Source of the DNA: an uncultured Lachnospiraceae bacterium
Lineage (GTDB): Bacteria; Bacillota; Clostridia; Lachnospirales; Lachnospiraceae
Length of the DNA: 64,000 nt
Reading direction: 5' to 3'
Assembly (NCBI GenBank): GCA_946414885.1
Contig: CAMKQH010000014.1
Span: forward strand, 1-64,000
This document shows positions 34,814 through 43,069 of this stretch, piece by piece. A program made the position numbers and the translations under genes. The first letter of the stretch is position 1; every line of letters begins with the position of its first letter. The notes beneath the pieces are model-generated. The model saw only the letters and a program-made list of their open reading frames with translations, was not told the origin of the DNA and made no database searches.

Positions 34814-36664
34814 TCATTCCACGTTCCTCACAATCCCTTCAAACAGGACGGAACCGTCACCAGAGTACACGATAAACAGAAACGGGCGATCCAAGACAAA
34901 ATCAATCACTTTCATTTCTCTGGATTCCCCTGCGCCCAAGAGCCCCATTTCCACGTATGCCGCGCCTTTGATGCCCTGCTCGTCAATCTCCACCGCTACC
35001 GCATGATCCGCTTTATTGAGGGAAATTTCTTTTGTTTCCTTCGTTAAGGGCGAAAAATCGGAAACGTTCGGATTAAGTACGTCCGTAATCCCCTGCTTTT
35101 CCAGGAAACCGATCAGGTCCGTCTTCTGATCGATCCTGAATTTCGGAACGGATGCGTTTATGATCGAAGGAATCCACCCATTCTTAATAAAGCATTCCGT
35201 CTGACGGGTCCACAGCTCCCGTATGGCCTCATAATCCGTATCATCAACGGAGTTGAACAGTTCATCCGCTTCCTTGCCGGCTTCCACGTACTTTTGCTCA
35301 ATGCCAAGGGTCTCCGGATCTGCCGCGAGGTCTTCTACAGTAACGCCTTCTTCGGGCAGATAGAAACATACCGCTCCGCCATCCTCCAAATAAAGTCTTA
35401 TGGCGGTCATCTGATCCGAACAATACGCCATTTCACTGAACGTCTTGTGCATCATGTTTACCTCTTGATCGCCATGCGTTCCGTGGAAGGTTTCCTTTCT
35501 TGTGAGCGTTTCCTGAAAAGCATCATTCCAACGCGCCTCGAAATAAAGGGTGGAAACCATCTCCAAAATCGTACGGGGAGACATGCTCATTTGCTTTACG
35601 TACTGTTCAAGGAGTCCTCCCGTCGCCCGGTTTGTCCAGGCGCGGAGCCCCTGATTCATCTCCTCCGATCCCATCTCACCGATAAAGGAAAAGGCGTGAT
35701 ACGTATCCGCCAGCCGCTGCAACGTCTCGCCATCGTAGTTCATATCGTTTCGCATCCAAATCGAGTTTGCCAAAATGCTCTTCATCGTTGGCGTGTCTGC
35801 ATAATTGCTGCTCCAAAGTACGTCAACGTTTTCTCGCAGCGTCTCCACGTCCGATACGCCAAGGAAATCCATGATCTGCTTTCTAGAATTTCCGTCCGTC
35901 GTCTCCGCAAGGAGGGAAAGTGCCAAATACACGTTCAGCGGCGAGCAGACGCTGTTTTCATCCCCCTGCGACAGGAGCGCGCTGCTAATCTCATGATAAA
36001 ATCCCTGCATGGAATCCCTTAATTCATAAGCCGCCTTTCGGTTCTCCAAAAAAGATCCCTCACTGCGCCATTCGAAGCGCAAACGGCTCGAAAGGAACTC
36101 TTCCGTGGTCATGTCCTTGCCCACGGGCTCCGGGAGTAAGGCACCCACGACGGTCACCTTGGAAAGCCAAGCCTTATCCTCCTCCGCCCATTCTCCCAAG
36201 CGGTTCCTTTCGGGGATTTTACTCTCAGTTCCAATGCCAAAACCAGCTTCACCGTCATCAATGTTTTCACCAGTCTTCGACGAAGCACCGGCCACCTGCC
36301 CCTTATTCGCGTCATCAGCATCCTGCCCCGGAACGCCGTTTCCAACCTTGGACCATAATAACGCGCCGCCTGCCAAAAGTGCCAGCACCGCCGCCACGGT
36401 TCCAAACTTGCCGAATCTGCGCCGCAGTTTTTTCTGGCGGTCGTCCCTTTTTCCCAGGCATTCTTCGCCGTTACTTTTTCCTTGGCATTCTTCACTCTTC
36501 CTTGCATCCTCGCGCCCGTCGCCTTCCCCCTGGCCGCTCACTTCTTTGCCGTACTCTCCGGCTTTTTCCCCCTGACCGCTCACTTCTTTTCCGTACTCTC
36601 CGGCTTTTTGCACCTGTGTTTCATCGACGTCTGCCAATAGTTCAAACAGGGTTTCTTTCTTCAT
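34814..36664 (-). CDS. Membrane serpin fused to an anti-sigma-like N-terminus
   Basis: A 616-residue protein. Residues 1-90 are cytoplasmic and charged, beginning MKKETLFELLADVDE and including a tandem 14-residue repeat. One membrane helix lies at about 96-115 (VAAVLALLAGGALLW). After a linker, residues about 215-616 form a full serpin domain: NSVCSPLNVYLALSLLAETT, then FSFIGEMGSEEMNQGLRAWT, VSTLYFEARWNDAFQE, the hinge VEIDEQGIKGAAYVE and the C-terminal RPFLFIVYSG. The hinge has Gly and small residues, so protease inhibition is possible. Its start overlaps the sigma-factor stop by four bases, the usual layout for an anti-sigma factor. I infer a dual role of sigma control and extracytoplasmic protease trapping. 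Confidence 0.85.
   Translation of the reverse strand: MKKETLFELLADVDETQVQKAGEYGKEVSGQGEKAGEYGKEVSGQGEGDGREDARKSEECQGKSNGEECLGKRDDRQKKLRRRFGKFGTVAAVLALLAGGALLWSKVGNGVPGQDADDANKGQVAGASSKTGENIDDGEAGFGIGTESKIPERNRLGEWAEEDKAWLSKVTVVGALLPEPVGKDMTTEEFLSSRLRFEWRSEGSFLENRKAAYELRDSMQGFYHEISSALLSQGDENSVCSPLNVYLALSLLAETTDGNSRKQIMDFLGVSDVETLRENVDVLWSSNYADTPTMKSILANSIWMRNDMNYDGETLQRLADTYHAFSFIGEMGSEEMNQGLRAWTNRATGGLLEQYVKQMSMSPRTILEMVSTLYFEARWNDAFQETLTRKETFHGTHGDQEVNMMHKTFSEMAYCSDQMTAIRLYLEDGGAVCFYLPEEGVTVEDLAADPETLGIEQKYVEAGKEADELFNSVDDTDYEAIRELWTRQTECFIKNGWIPSIINASVPKFRIDQKTDLIGFLEKQGITDVLNPNVSDFSPLTKETKEISLNKADHAVAVEIDEQGIKGAAYVEMGLLGAGESREMKVIDFVLDRPFLFIVYSGDGSVLFEGIVRNVE
36536..36619 (-). repeat. 42-bp tandem duplication in the serpin gene
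   Basis: Two nearly identical 42-bp units (36536-36577 and 36578-36619) encode KAGEYGKEVSGQGE twice, in the cytoplasmic segment ahead of the membrane helix. Confidence 0.85.
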
Positions 36665-37221
36665 ACGCGATAGCCTTTCTCTTTCAAATGAGACCTAAGC
36701 TGCTTGCGAATGCGGCTTAAATTCACGGAAATCTGATTCTCCGTCTTCTGAAACCTTTCTGCCATTTCCGAAACAGACTCCGCATACCAATAGCGAAGGA
36801 TAAACTGATATCGGTTTTCTTCAGAAAGGGACTGCAAGAATCGGTTGATCTCTTCCTTCAACTCCTTTTCCGTCCATGCTCCCTCTGGGTCATCCCCTCC
36901 CGAAACGCATTCTGCAAGCTCGTCCAGCACCAGTTCCACGGCATGTCCGCCACGTTTTGCCCGATGAAGCCGTTTATAACGGTCAAAGGAAAGATTCCGC
37001 GTGATCTTTCCCAGAAACGTCGAAAGGATTTGGGGTCTGTGGGGCGGCATGGCATTCCAGGCGTGAAGCCACGTGTCGTTCACGCATTCTTCCACGTCTT
37101 CCCGCGACGATAATATGTTTCTGGCGATCGCACTGCAATAACTTCCATACTTCTTTGAAGACTCCTCAATGGCAAGCTCATTTCTGTCCCAATAGAGCTG
37201 AACGATTTTTTGATCTTCCAC
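36661..37221 (-). CDS. ECF-type RNA polymerase sigma factor
   Basis: A 186-residue sigma-70 family protein of ECF size. Region 2 contains YCSAIARNILSSREDVEECV, NDTWLHAWNAMPPHRP and FLGKITRNLSFDRYKR; region 4 contains LSEENRYQFILRYWYAESVS and MAERFQKTENQISVNLSRIR. It directs RNA polymerase to stress-type promoters. The GTG at 37221 has AAAGGAGGTG upstream and starts VEDQKIVQLYWDRNE, the usual opening. It is coupled by ATGA overlap to the serpin-type membrane protein, which is the likely anti-sigma partner. A candidate autoregulated promoter lies about 70-90 bp upstream. Confidence 0.92.
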   Translation of the reverse strand: MEDQKIVQLYWDRNELAIEESSKKYGSYCSAIARNILSSREDVEECVNDTWLHAWNAMPPHRPQILSTFLGKITRNLSFDRYKRLHRAKRGGHAVELVLDELAECVSGGDDPEGAWTEKELKEEINRFLQSLSEENRYQFILRYWYAESVSEMAERFQKTENQISVNLSRIRKQLRSHLKEKGYRV

Positions 37222-37285
37222 GTGAAAGGCACCTCCTTTCACCCCTATACACGACAAAACGGAATGCATCTTACGCAAAATTTCT

Positions 37286-37313
37286 TACGTCGTCACCATT
37301 CCGTCAAGGTTCC
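37286..37313 (-). promoter_or_regulatory. Candidate ECF-type autoregulatory promoter
   Basis: Minus-strand GGAACC (37308-37313), 16-bp spacer, GACGTA (37286-37291), which fits the AAC-type -35 and CGTA-type -10 of ECF promoters. The inverted pair ACGGAAT/ATTCCGT (37259-37304) surrounds the -10 region. The assignment is by pattern only. Confidence 0.35.
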
Positions 37314-37394
37314 TTCCAAAATCCGCCTTTATGGAAATTCTCGTTGATTTCCTCTCCGTTACGACAATAATGCTCCGTATGATCTCCGCTCAAA

Positions 37395-38018
37395 TCATAA
37401 TGTTCCCGACAATGCCACCACCAGCTTTACACGGTCGTGAATCCCGGTCTTGTCATAGATGGAGGAGATGTAATTCTTCACGGTACCTTCGGAAATATAG
37501 AGCTTATCAGCGATCTGGCGGTTGGTAAGCCCCTCCGCCAGAAGCGTTGCGATTTCCCGCTCGCGCTCCGTCATCTCCTCGCAAAGATCCACAGTTTTGT
37601 TCTTATTCATCAAGGCCGTAAGTCGCATCATGACCTTGGGGTCGAGTACGCTCACGCCATGCATGATCTGCGCAACGGCCCCCAGGATCGCATCCTTGCC
37701 GCTGTCCTTGAGAAGATACCCGTCCGCGCCATTACTGATGGCATCCGTGATGTTCCTGTCATCATAAAAGGTTGTCAGCACAAGAATCTTGATCTTCGGA
37801 TAGCTCCGCTTTAAGTGTCCAATCAATTCAATGCCGCCCATTCCCTTCATGTTGAGGTCCACCAGCGCCACGTCGCACGCCTGCCCGCCGCGCAGCACGT
37901 CCAATGCCTCCCTGCCGTCATGCGCCTTCCCGACGATCTCCATGTCATTCAGGGAAAGAATGATCTCCAGGCTTTCCAGCAACATATTTTCATCATCCAC
38001 CAATAATACCTTATACAT
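37395..38018 (-). CDS. NarL/LuxR-type response regulator
   Basis: A 207-residue two-component response regulator. The receiver domain starts MYKVLLVDDENMLLESLEII; the phosphorylated Asp is D54 in VALVDLNMKGMGG, followed by the conserved LVLTTFYDD and GYLLKDSGKD. The C-terminal LuxR helix-turn-helix reads MTEREREIATLLAEGLTNRQ and LYISEGTVKNYISSI. It acts with the histidine kinase encoded 19 bp upstream and is the last gene of the seven-gene operon that begins at 44230, so it probably controls that operon. Confidence 0.93.
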   Translation of the reverse strand: MYKVLLVDDENMLLESLEIILSLNDMEIVGKAHDGREALDVLRGGQACDVALVDLNMKGMGGIELIGHLKRSYPKIKILVLTTFYDDRNITDAISNGADGYLLKDSGKDAILGAVAQIMHGVSVLDPKVMMRLTALMNKNKTVDLCEEMTEREREIATLLAEGLTNRQIADKLYISEGTVKNYISSIYDKTGIHDRVKLVVALSGTL

Positions 38019-38037
38019 GCTCCGTCCTCCGAAATAA

Positions 38038-39282
38038 CTAGTCCCTTGCCTGGATTGGCAATTCGATCATGCTGCGGAAGCCTTCCTCATTTTGGAAGGC
38101 TGCAGACCCACCGCAGCGTTCTGCATAGGAGATCAGCTTTTTTAACCCAAAGCCATTCCTGATCAGCTCCGCGCCATTCTCGTCATCAAACTGGCTCTTG
38201 CCGTTATCCTTTACCTCCAGCCGCACGTGAGCGACGTCTCCGGAAAGCTTCACGACAAAATGCGACGCGTCGCCATGCTTCACGCCGTTCGTCAGACACT
38301 CTTCCAGCGCTCCCGTCAGAAACTCCGCGTGCTCCCGCGGCAGTTGCGTCTCCAGGTCATAAAACTCATACAGCCTGTCGCACGTCCGCTCCGTGTCCAT
38401 CAAGAACTCATCCAAAATATTATCAAAATAACAGATCAGATCCTTCACTGCCACGTCACTGGCCTCTTCATCCAAAGCCCTCACGGCGCTCCGGATGGCA
38501 CCAAGGCTGCCGCGGATGCGATCCGCTGCGTCATTCATCTTCTGATGGGCCTCTTCCGGTTTTTTGTCGAATAATGCATCCGCCGCATCCAGCGTCATGA
38601 TGGCAGCCGTAATGGAATGCCCAACGCTGTTGTGAATGTTGCGGCTGATGTTCTCCCGCTCCACCAGCCGGGCGTTTTTATCCGCATAAAAATTCTGCCG
38701 CGCAAGTTCTTTGTTCTTTTGGATTTCCTGCATCTCGCGAAGGCTGTAGCCTTGCATTCTCAGCTTGTCATTTTCTTTCTTTAATTCCCATTTTCTGATC
38801 AGATGACGCGAAAGCAGAATGACGCCGCAGATGACGTTAGCAATCAAAATTCTGACAAGCCACTCCGCCAGAATTTTCTCAGGCCGATATTCATAATGCG
38901 TTGGGTGACCATCAAGACTCGTCGGAAAACCACAGAGGCTCTCCGAGAGTTCCGCCGCAATCTTTCCCGCATGCAGGCAGATGACCGTCAACACCGCATA
39001 TATTGCGTCCATGATCAAAAACGTTTGCAAAGCCTTCAGCCAAATCAAACACGCGAAAACAAGAAAGCTCCACCAATTTCCAGCAAAAATTGCAAAAAAG
39101 ACCGCTAAGGAAAACTGCAAAAAACGAAGCTGTTTTCCCTCGCCGCCTTTTACGTATTCTGCCGTGACGCATCCGAGCAGCATGCCGCCCAGAAACAACA
39201 CCATGGCCGGATAATCCGTCGTCCCCAAGGACAGAATCGATAGCATTATCAAAATTGCATCCGATACGATCACGTTGATCAT
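38038..39282 (-). CDS. Membrane sensor histidine kinase (HisKA_3 type)
   Basis: A 414-residue kinase. About six membrane segments occupy the first 190 residues. A coiled linker follows and then the dimerisation/phosphoacceptor helix ENISRNIHNSVGHSITAAIM, with the acceptor in NIHNSVGH. The ATP-binding domain contains FLTGALEECLTNGVKHGDAS, VKDNGKSQFDD and NGFGLKKLISYAERCGGS. It overlaps the S41 protease gene by four bases and precedes its response regulator. The sensed signal is unknown; its location behind an FtsX-type ABC system and a membrane protease suggests envelope or peptide stress. Confidence 0.9.
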   Translation of the reverse strand: MINVIVSDAILIMLSILSLGTTDYPAMVLFLGGMLLGCVTAEYVKGGEGKQLRFLQFSLAVFFAIFAGNWWSFLVFACLIWLKALQTFLIMDAIYAVLTVICLHAGKIAAELSESLCGFPTSLDGHPTHYEYRPEKILAEWLVRILIANVICGVILLSRHLIRKWELKKENDKLRMQGYSLREMQEIQKNKELARQNFYADKNARLVERENISRNIHNSVGHSITAAIMTLDAADALFDKKPEEAHQKMNDAADRIRGSLGAIRSAVRALDEEASDVAVKDLICYFDNILDEFLMDTERTCDRLYEFYDLETQLPREHAEFLTGALEECLTNGVKHGDASHFVVKLSGDVAHVRLEVKDNGKSQFDDENGAELIRNGFGLKKLISYAERCGGSAAFQNEEGFRSMIELPIQARD

Positions 39283-40823
39283 AAATTATCTAACAGTACC
39301 TCCAATGCTTTTTCTTCCGGACATTCCAGATCAGGAGTCAGCGGTTCCTGATTCTTTGACATATCCACCCTGTACCACTTTGTCGTTGACGTTTGGAAAT
39401 AGAATCCCGTCTTCGGAAGCACAAAGCTTGTCACCTGGCCGCAGCTTCCCGGCAAATTCCCACAGGGTTGCCCCACAAGCTTGCCGATGCCGTTATCCTG
39501 AATGAGCATCGCAAAATCCATGGCGGAGCTGTACGTCCGCACGCCCGTCAGCACGTAGACGTTCCCCGTAAACACCTGGCTCTTCTTGGGATTCTTTACC
39601 GTTCTTCCGCCCATGGGAACCAGCAGCGGACCTATGCGAAGCTCACAGCCCCACTCCTTATAGACGTCGACGTCCAGATACTTGATAAACTCATTTGCCA
39701 CCATGGAGCTTCCGCCGCCATTGCTTCTAAGGTCTACGCAGACGTTTTGGATGCCCTTTTCATGAATCTCTTCAAACATCTTCGCTACCGTATCCTTATA
39801 GACCTGATTACAACGGCAGCTAGTAAGCGTCAGAATGGCCAGGTCATGCTCCGCGTCAACGTCATAATAGACGAATCCCCGGTCCTCTTCGGCCGTCAGG
39901 TCATCTCCCGTAACGCTCATTACATAGGCATTATACTCCTCCGGTGCAAGGAAATCCTCAGCCATTACGGTCTCCGTGACTGACTCTCCGTCCTCCGTAA
40001 GATAATTATACTTGATTTCTCCGGAAATATCTATCCCCAGATACTTTAAGCCTTCTAAGTTGCTGACGCGGTTCTTGATCATTCTCACGCCATAGCTGAC
40101 CGTCTCATAGCTGTCAACGTCCGGATGCAGGGCGAGGAACTCTTCAAACGGAACGTCATTGATCCCGATCAGCACGTGCCCGGCCTTATTATGCTCATAG
40201 ACATACTTCATGACGTGGTAGACGTCATAATCTTCCTCTACCGCAGTGTGGCCATCGCCAAGCAAAGAGAGAATGCTCTCGAGCTTCCTCGCAAGCACGT
40301 ATCCCTCGATCTGCTCCTGCCCCTCGATCCATTCCCGCACTTCCTTCGCGCGAGTTTCCACTTCCCCGGGAAGTCCGCCGCAGGTGAGCGGATGGATCTT
40401 CTTCAAATACTTCATCATGAACTCATAGTCCGCCAGGGCATCCTTTTTTGAAAAGACCTTGGAACCATTCTCCTCCCAGGTCAGATTCTTTCGGAAAATG
40501 GAACTGTTCCAATACGGGCTAAACTGCGTCGCCACGATCATAACGAGAACGATCACCACGTCCAACACTGCGAAGAAGCATTTGCTTCCGCGCTTTTTCG
40601 CAGACCCGACGTTCTCACGTTTTTCATCCACGGCGCCGTCCGCATCTTTCTTGCATTTACCAAACACGACGCGTTCCACCCCCCGCACGCCTGCGATCCA
40701 GGCGATGGTCAGCGCGATCGCCGCCCACTCATTGATCATCACGTAACCCAGATCCAGCCAGATGATGCCCAGCACGATCCCATGCAACGTCATTCTTCCC
40801 ACAAATCCAAGAATCTTCTTCAT
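39279..40823 (-). CDS. Membrane-anchored S41-family peptidase
   Basis: A 514-residue protein. Three hydrophobic segments lie in the first 105 residues (LHGIVLGIIWLDLGYVMIN, IALTIAWIAGV, VLDVVIVLVMIVATQF). An extracytoplasmic S41/C-terminal-processing-protease fold follows: LLGDGHTAVEEDYDV, HDLAILTLTSCRCNQV, VCVDLRSNGGGSSMVANEF, and the probable nucleophile in LTGVRTYSSAMDFAMLIQDN. The ATG at 40823 has GGGAG upstream; a GTG at 40853 overlapping the previous stop is an alternative. There is no PDZ domain of the usual kind. It sits between a small lipoprotein and a histidine kinase and may process signals for the two-component system. Confidence 0.85.
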   Translation of the reverse strand: MKKILGFVGRMTLHGIVLGIIWLDLGYVMINEWAAIALTIAWIAGVRGVERVVFGKCKKDADGAVDEKRENVGSAKKRGSKCFFAVLDVVIVLVMIVATQFSPYWNSSIFRKNLTWEENGSKVFSKKDALADYEFMMKYLKKIHPLTCGGLPGEVETRAKEVREWIEGQEQIEGYVLARKLESILSLLGDGHTAVEEDYDVYHVMKYVYEHNKAGHVLIGINDVPFEEFLALHPDVDSYETVSYGVRMIKNRVSNLEGLKYLGIDISGEIKYNYLTEDGESVTETVMAEDFLAPEEYNAYVMSVTGDDLTAEEDRGFVYYDVDAEHDLAILTLTSCRCNQVYKDTVAKMFEEIHEKGIQNVCVDLRSNGGGSSMVANEFIKYLDVDVYKEWGCELRIGPLLVPMGGRTVKNPKKSQVFTGNVYVLTGVRTYSSAMDFAMLIQDNGIGKLVGQPCGNLPGSCGQVTSFVLPKTGFYFQTSTTKWYRVDMSKNQEPLTPDLECPEEKALEVLLDNL

Positions 40824-40849
40824 TTCCAAAACTCCCGTCACGTAAGCGA

Positions 40850-41251
40850 TCACTTGATCTCAAACTTAAACTTCCCGCTCTCACATTTTCCGTCCGTCTC
40901 AAGGATCAAATACAACTTTCCCTTTTTCTCGATGACAACGCTTCCCTCTTTGTTCTCGCCACCCTTTACGGTAAAGAGCTCCTTCTTCGTGCCATCCTCA
41001 TCATAATATACGGCGATGCTTCCTTCAACGAGCTTGCCACTATATTCCAGCGTCGCCCCGTCCTCCTTCGTCTTCATCTGCAAAGTCTTCGTCCCCTTTA
41101 GGGTTGAGAATTCAACAGAGGAAGAGTTTGCCGTATTCGAAGAGATCAGCACCGTTGCCTGGTAGCTCGACGCATACCCGCTGCATCCGGCAAGCCCCAT
41201 GCACAACACCATACATAACACGAATATCCACGTCCGTCTATTTTGCTTCAT
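40850..41251 (-). CDS. Small lipoprotein of unknown function
   Basis: A 133-residue protein with a clear signal peptide and lipobox (VLCMGLAGCSGY). The mature part is Ser/Thr- and Lys-rich with beta-type alternation (TLQMKTKEDGATLEYSGKL, GSVVIEKKGKLYLILE) and would form a small beta domain outside the membrane. I do not recognise a family. AGGAGG precedes the ATG. It lies between the FtsX permease and the S41 protease in the same operon and may be a substrate-binding or accessory subunit of that ABC system. Confidence 0.78.
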   Translation of the reverse strand: MKQNRRTWIFVLCMVLCMGLAGCSGYASSYQATVLISSNTANSSSVEFSTLKGTKTLQMKTKEDGATLEYSGKLVEGSIAVYYDEDGTKKELFTVKGGENKEGSVVIEKKGKLYLILETDGKCESGKFKFEIK

Positions 41252-41302
41252 TTCTTATTTCCTCCTAACAATCTCTTTTCGTCATAAACCCGTTTCTTAA
41301 CC

Positions 41303-42394
41303 TTAGAACTCCGTCACGTCAGAGCGGCTCATGCTACGGCCCTTGAGCAGGATCGTCGGCACCACCACCAGCAGATTCGATGCGAGAAATGCATAGAGCC
41401 CCATCCATGAGAAATACGGCAAAAACTTGCCTTCCGGCACGTAACGTAATTCATTCATCAGAAATACGTACAGGAAAATGACTACCGCTCCAAGGACAAT
41501 TGCGATCGCGTCCATCGTAAGGATCTCTGCCGCACACTTCCCGTAGATTTCGCGCCTCGTAAGTCCAATGGCCCGGTATACGCCAAACTCATAGGTCCTT
41601 GCAACGTACTGGCCCGTGAGGACGGAATTAACGATCACGGCAAGTACCAGGGAAAGAAGCACAATGCCCACGCCAAAGATTAACTTAAAAGGAGCAAATT
41701 GTTCTTCAATGCCATCCCTGACAGGCTCATCCAAGTGGGCCTTGTAATCTCCCTGCCGCCGGAGCAGTTCGTCTCTCAACGCCTGTCCCGTAAGCTCCTT
41801 GCTCATCACGTGCATCCTAAGGGGCTCATCGGTATGATCCACGTAAAACAAAATATAACTGTCGTCCTCGAGGATCGCGTCAACGGGATGACTTCCGTTG
41901 ATATTTTTATATACGGAAGAGTTCACCACGTCCCCTTTCTCTAATCCGTATTGCCTTGCCAGCGCGGAGGAGAGGCAGACGCTGCCATCCTTCACGTCAG
42001 AAAGGTCCGCCTTGATCCCAAGTCTCTCAAAGCAATCCTTCATGTCCTCCGGGCTGTTAAACACCATGGAAGTGCTTCCCATTTCAAATCCCAGCGTACA
42101 GATCCAGGGCAGTCCCGAATACCCATAGGCCGATACGTCATAGACGATCAGGCTGTCATCCTTTTTCAGCTCCTCGCGGAATTTCGCATAGTCCTGAAAG
42201 TTCTCATCCGAGGAGATGGCCCCAATTGTACACACCTTGTCGGAATACTCCATGGCCCTGTCCCAGTAATAATATACGCTATCGATATAATTTCCTGCCA
42301 AGAAGAGAAGTGTCGTGAAAAAGAGCAAAAAGATCACGATCCCAGCCCTTCCTTTATTTTCCTTGACGTAAGTTGTTGCAGACAAAGGTTTCAT
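41303..42394 (-). CDS. FtsX/MacB-type ABC permease (second subunit)
   Basis: A 363-residue membrane protein with the four-helix FtsX layout: a helix at about 18-40 (GIVIFLLFFTTLLFLAGNYI), a large extracytoplasmic domain, and three helices near the C-terminus (FGVGIVLLSLVLAVIVNSVL, IVLGAVVIFLYVFLMNEL, LLVVVPTILLKG). The cytoplasmic loop EFGVYRAIGLTRREIYGKCA is the typical FtsX coupling motif. Its ATG overlaps the ATPase stop by four bases. It pairs with the permease at 43070-44230 and the ATPase between them. The substrate may be a peptide or lipid-linked molecule. Confidence 0.87.
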   Translation of the reverse strand: MKPLSATTYVKENKGRAGIVIFLLFFTTLLFLAGNYIDSVYYYWDRAMEYSDKVCTIGAISSDENFQDYAKFREELKKDDSLIVYDVSAYGYSGLPWICTLGFEMGSTSMVFNSPEDMKDCFERLGIKADLSDVKDGSVCLSSALARQYGLEKGDVVNSSVYKNINGSHPVDAILEDDSYILFYVDHTDEPLRMHVMSKELTGQALRDELLRRQGDYKAHLDEPVRDGIEEQFAPFKLIFGVGIVLLSLVLAVIVNSVLTGQYVARTYEFGVYRAIGLTRREIYGKCAAEILTMDAIAIVLGAVVIFLYVFLMNELRYVPEGKFLPYFSWMGLYAFLASNLLVVVPTILLKGRSMSRSDVTEF

Positions 42395-43047
42395 CGGCTA
42401 ATCTCCCCATCCCACATCTCTATGATCCGGTCGGCATCCGTTAGAATGCTCCTGTCATGCGTCACCACAAGCACCAGCCTGTCTTCCGAATACTTTTTCA
42501 GGATCTTCATGACGTTAAACGCATTTTCATGATCCAGGCTCGCCGTGGGTTCATCTGCAAAGATAACCTTGGGATCGTTGATCATGGCCCTGGCAATGGC
42601 AACTCTCTGGCACTGTCCGCCGGAAAGCTTCGCAGGCTTCTTGTTCCACTCCTTCTCCGCAAGACCCAGATCCCGGAAAAAAGCCTCTGCCTTCTTCTGC
42701 GCCTCAGTTCCCTTTTGCACTGCTGCCACGAGACAGTTTTCCATGGCAGTCATGTAGGGTACCAGATAGTGCTTTTGAAAGATAAACCCAAATTCCTTTC
42801 TCCTGAGCCTCTCCTTCTCCGTATTTCCAATGGCCGTAAGCTCCGTGCCGTTATAGACTATGCTTCCGTCCGTGGGCGTCTTTAGCGTCGAAAGGCAATA
42901 CATGAGCGTGCTTTTTCCGCTTCCCGACGGACCGATGATCCCAATCAGACCCTTGTCCGGCAGGGAAAGGTCAAACCCTTTCAGCGCATGGGTCTTTACG
43001 TCCGTATTCATGTCATAGATCATACAGATATTCTTTACCTCAAACAA
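42391..43047 (-). CDS. MacB/LolD-like ABC ATPase
   Basis: A 218-residue ATPase of the MacB/LolD group. Walker A is GIIGPSGSGKSTLMYCL, the Q-loop lies in EFGFIFQKHYLVPYMTAMEN, the signature is KLSGGQCQRVAIARAM, Walker B is KVIFADEPTASLD and the switch His lies in LVLVVTHDRSI. It drives the two flanking FtsX-type permeases. Spacing is tight (overlap of four bases downstream and 22 bp upstream), so all three are one unit. Confidence 0.94.
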   Translation of the reverse strand: MFEVKNICMIYDMNTDVKTHALKGFDLSLPDKGLIGIIGPSGSGKSTLMYCLSTLKTPTDGSIVYNGTELTAIGNTEKERLRRKEFGFIFQKHYLVPYMTAMENCLVAAVQKGTEAQKKAEAFFRDLGLAEKEWNKKPAKLSGGQCQRVAIARAMINDPKVIFADEPTASLDHENAFNVMKILKKYSEDRLVLVVTHDRSILTDADRIIEMWDGEISR

Positions 43048-43069
43048 TGCTTCTTCCTCCTAAATCTAT

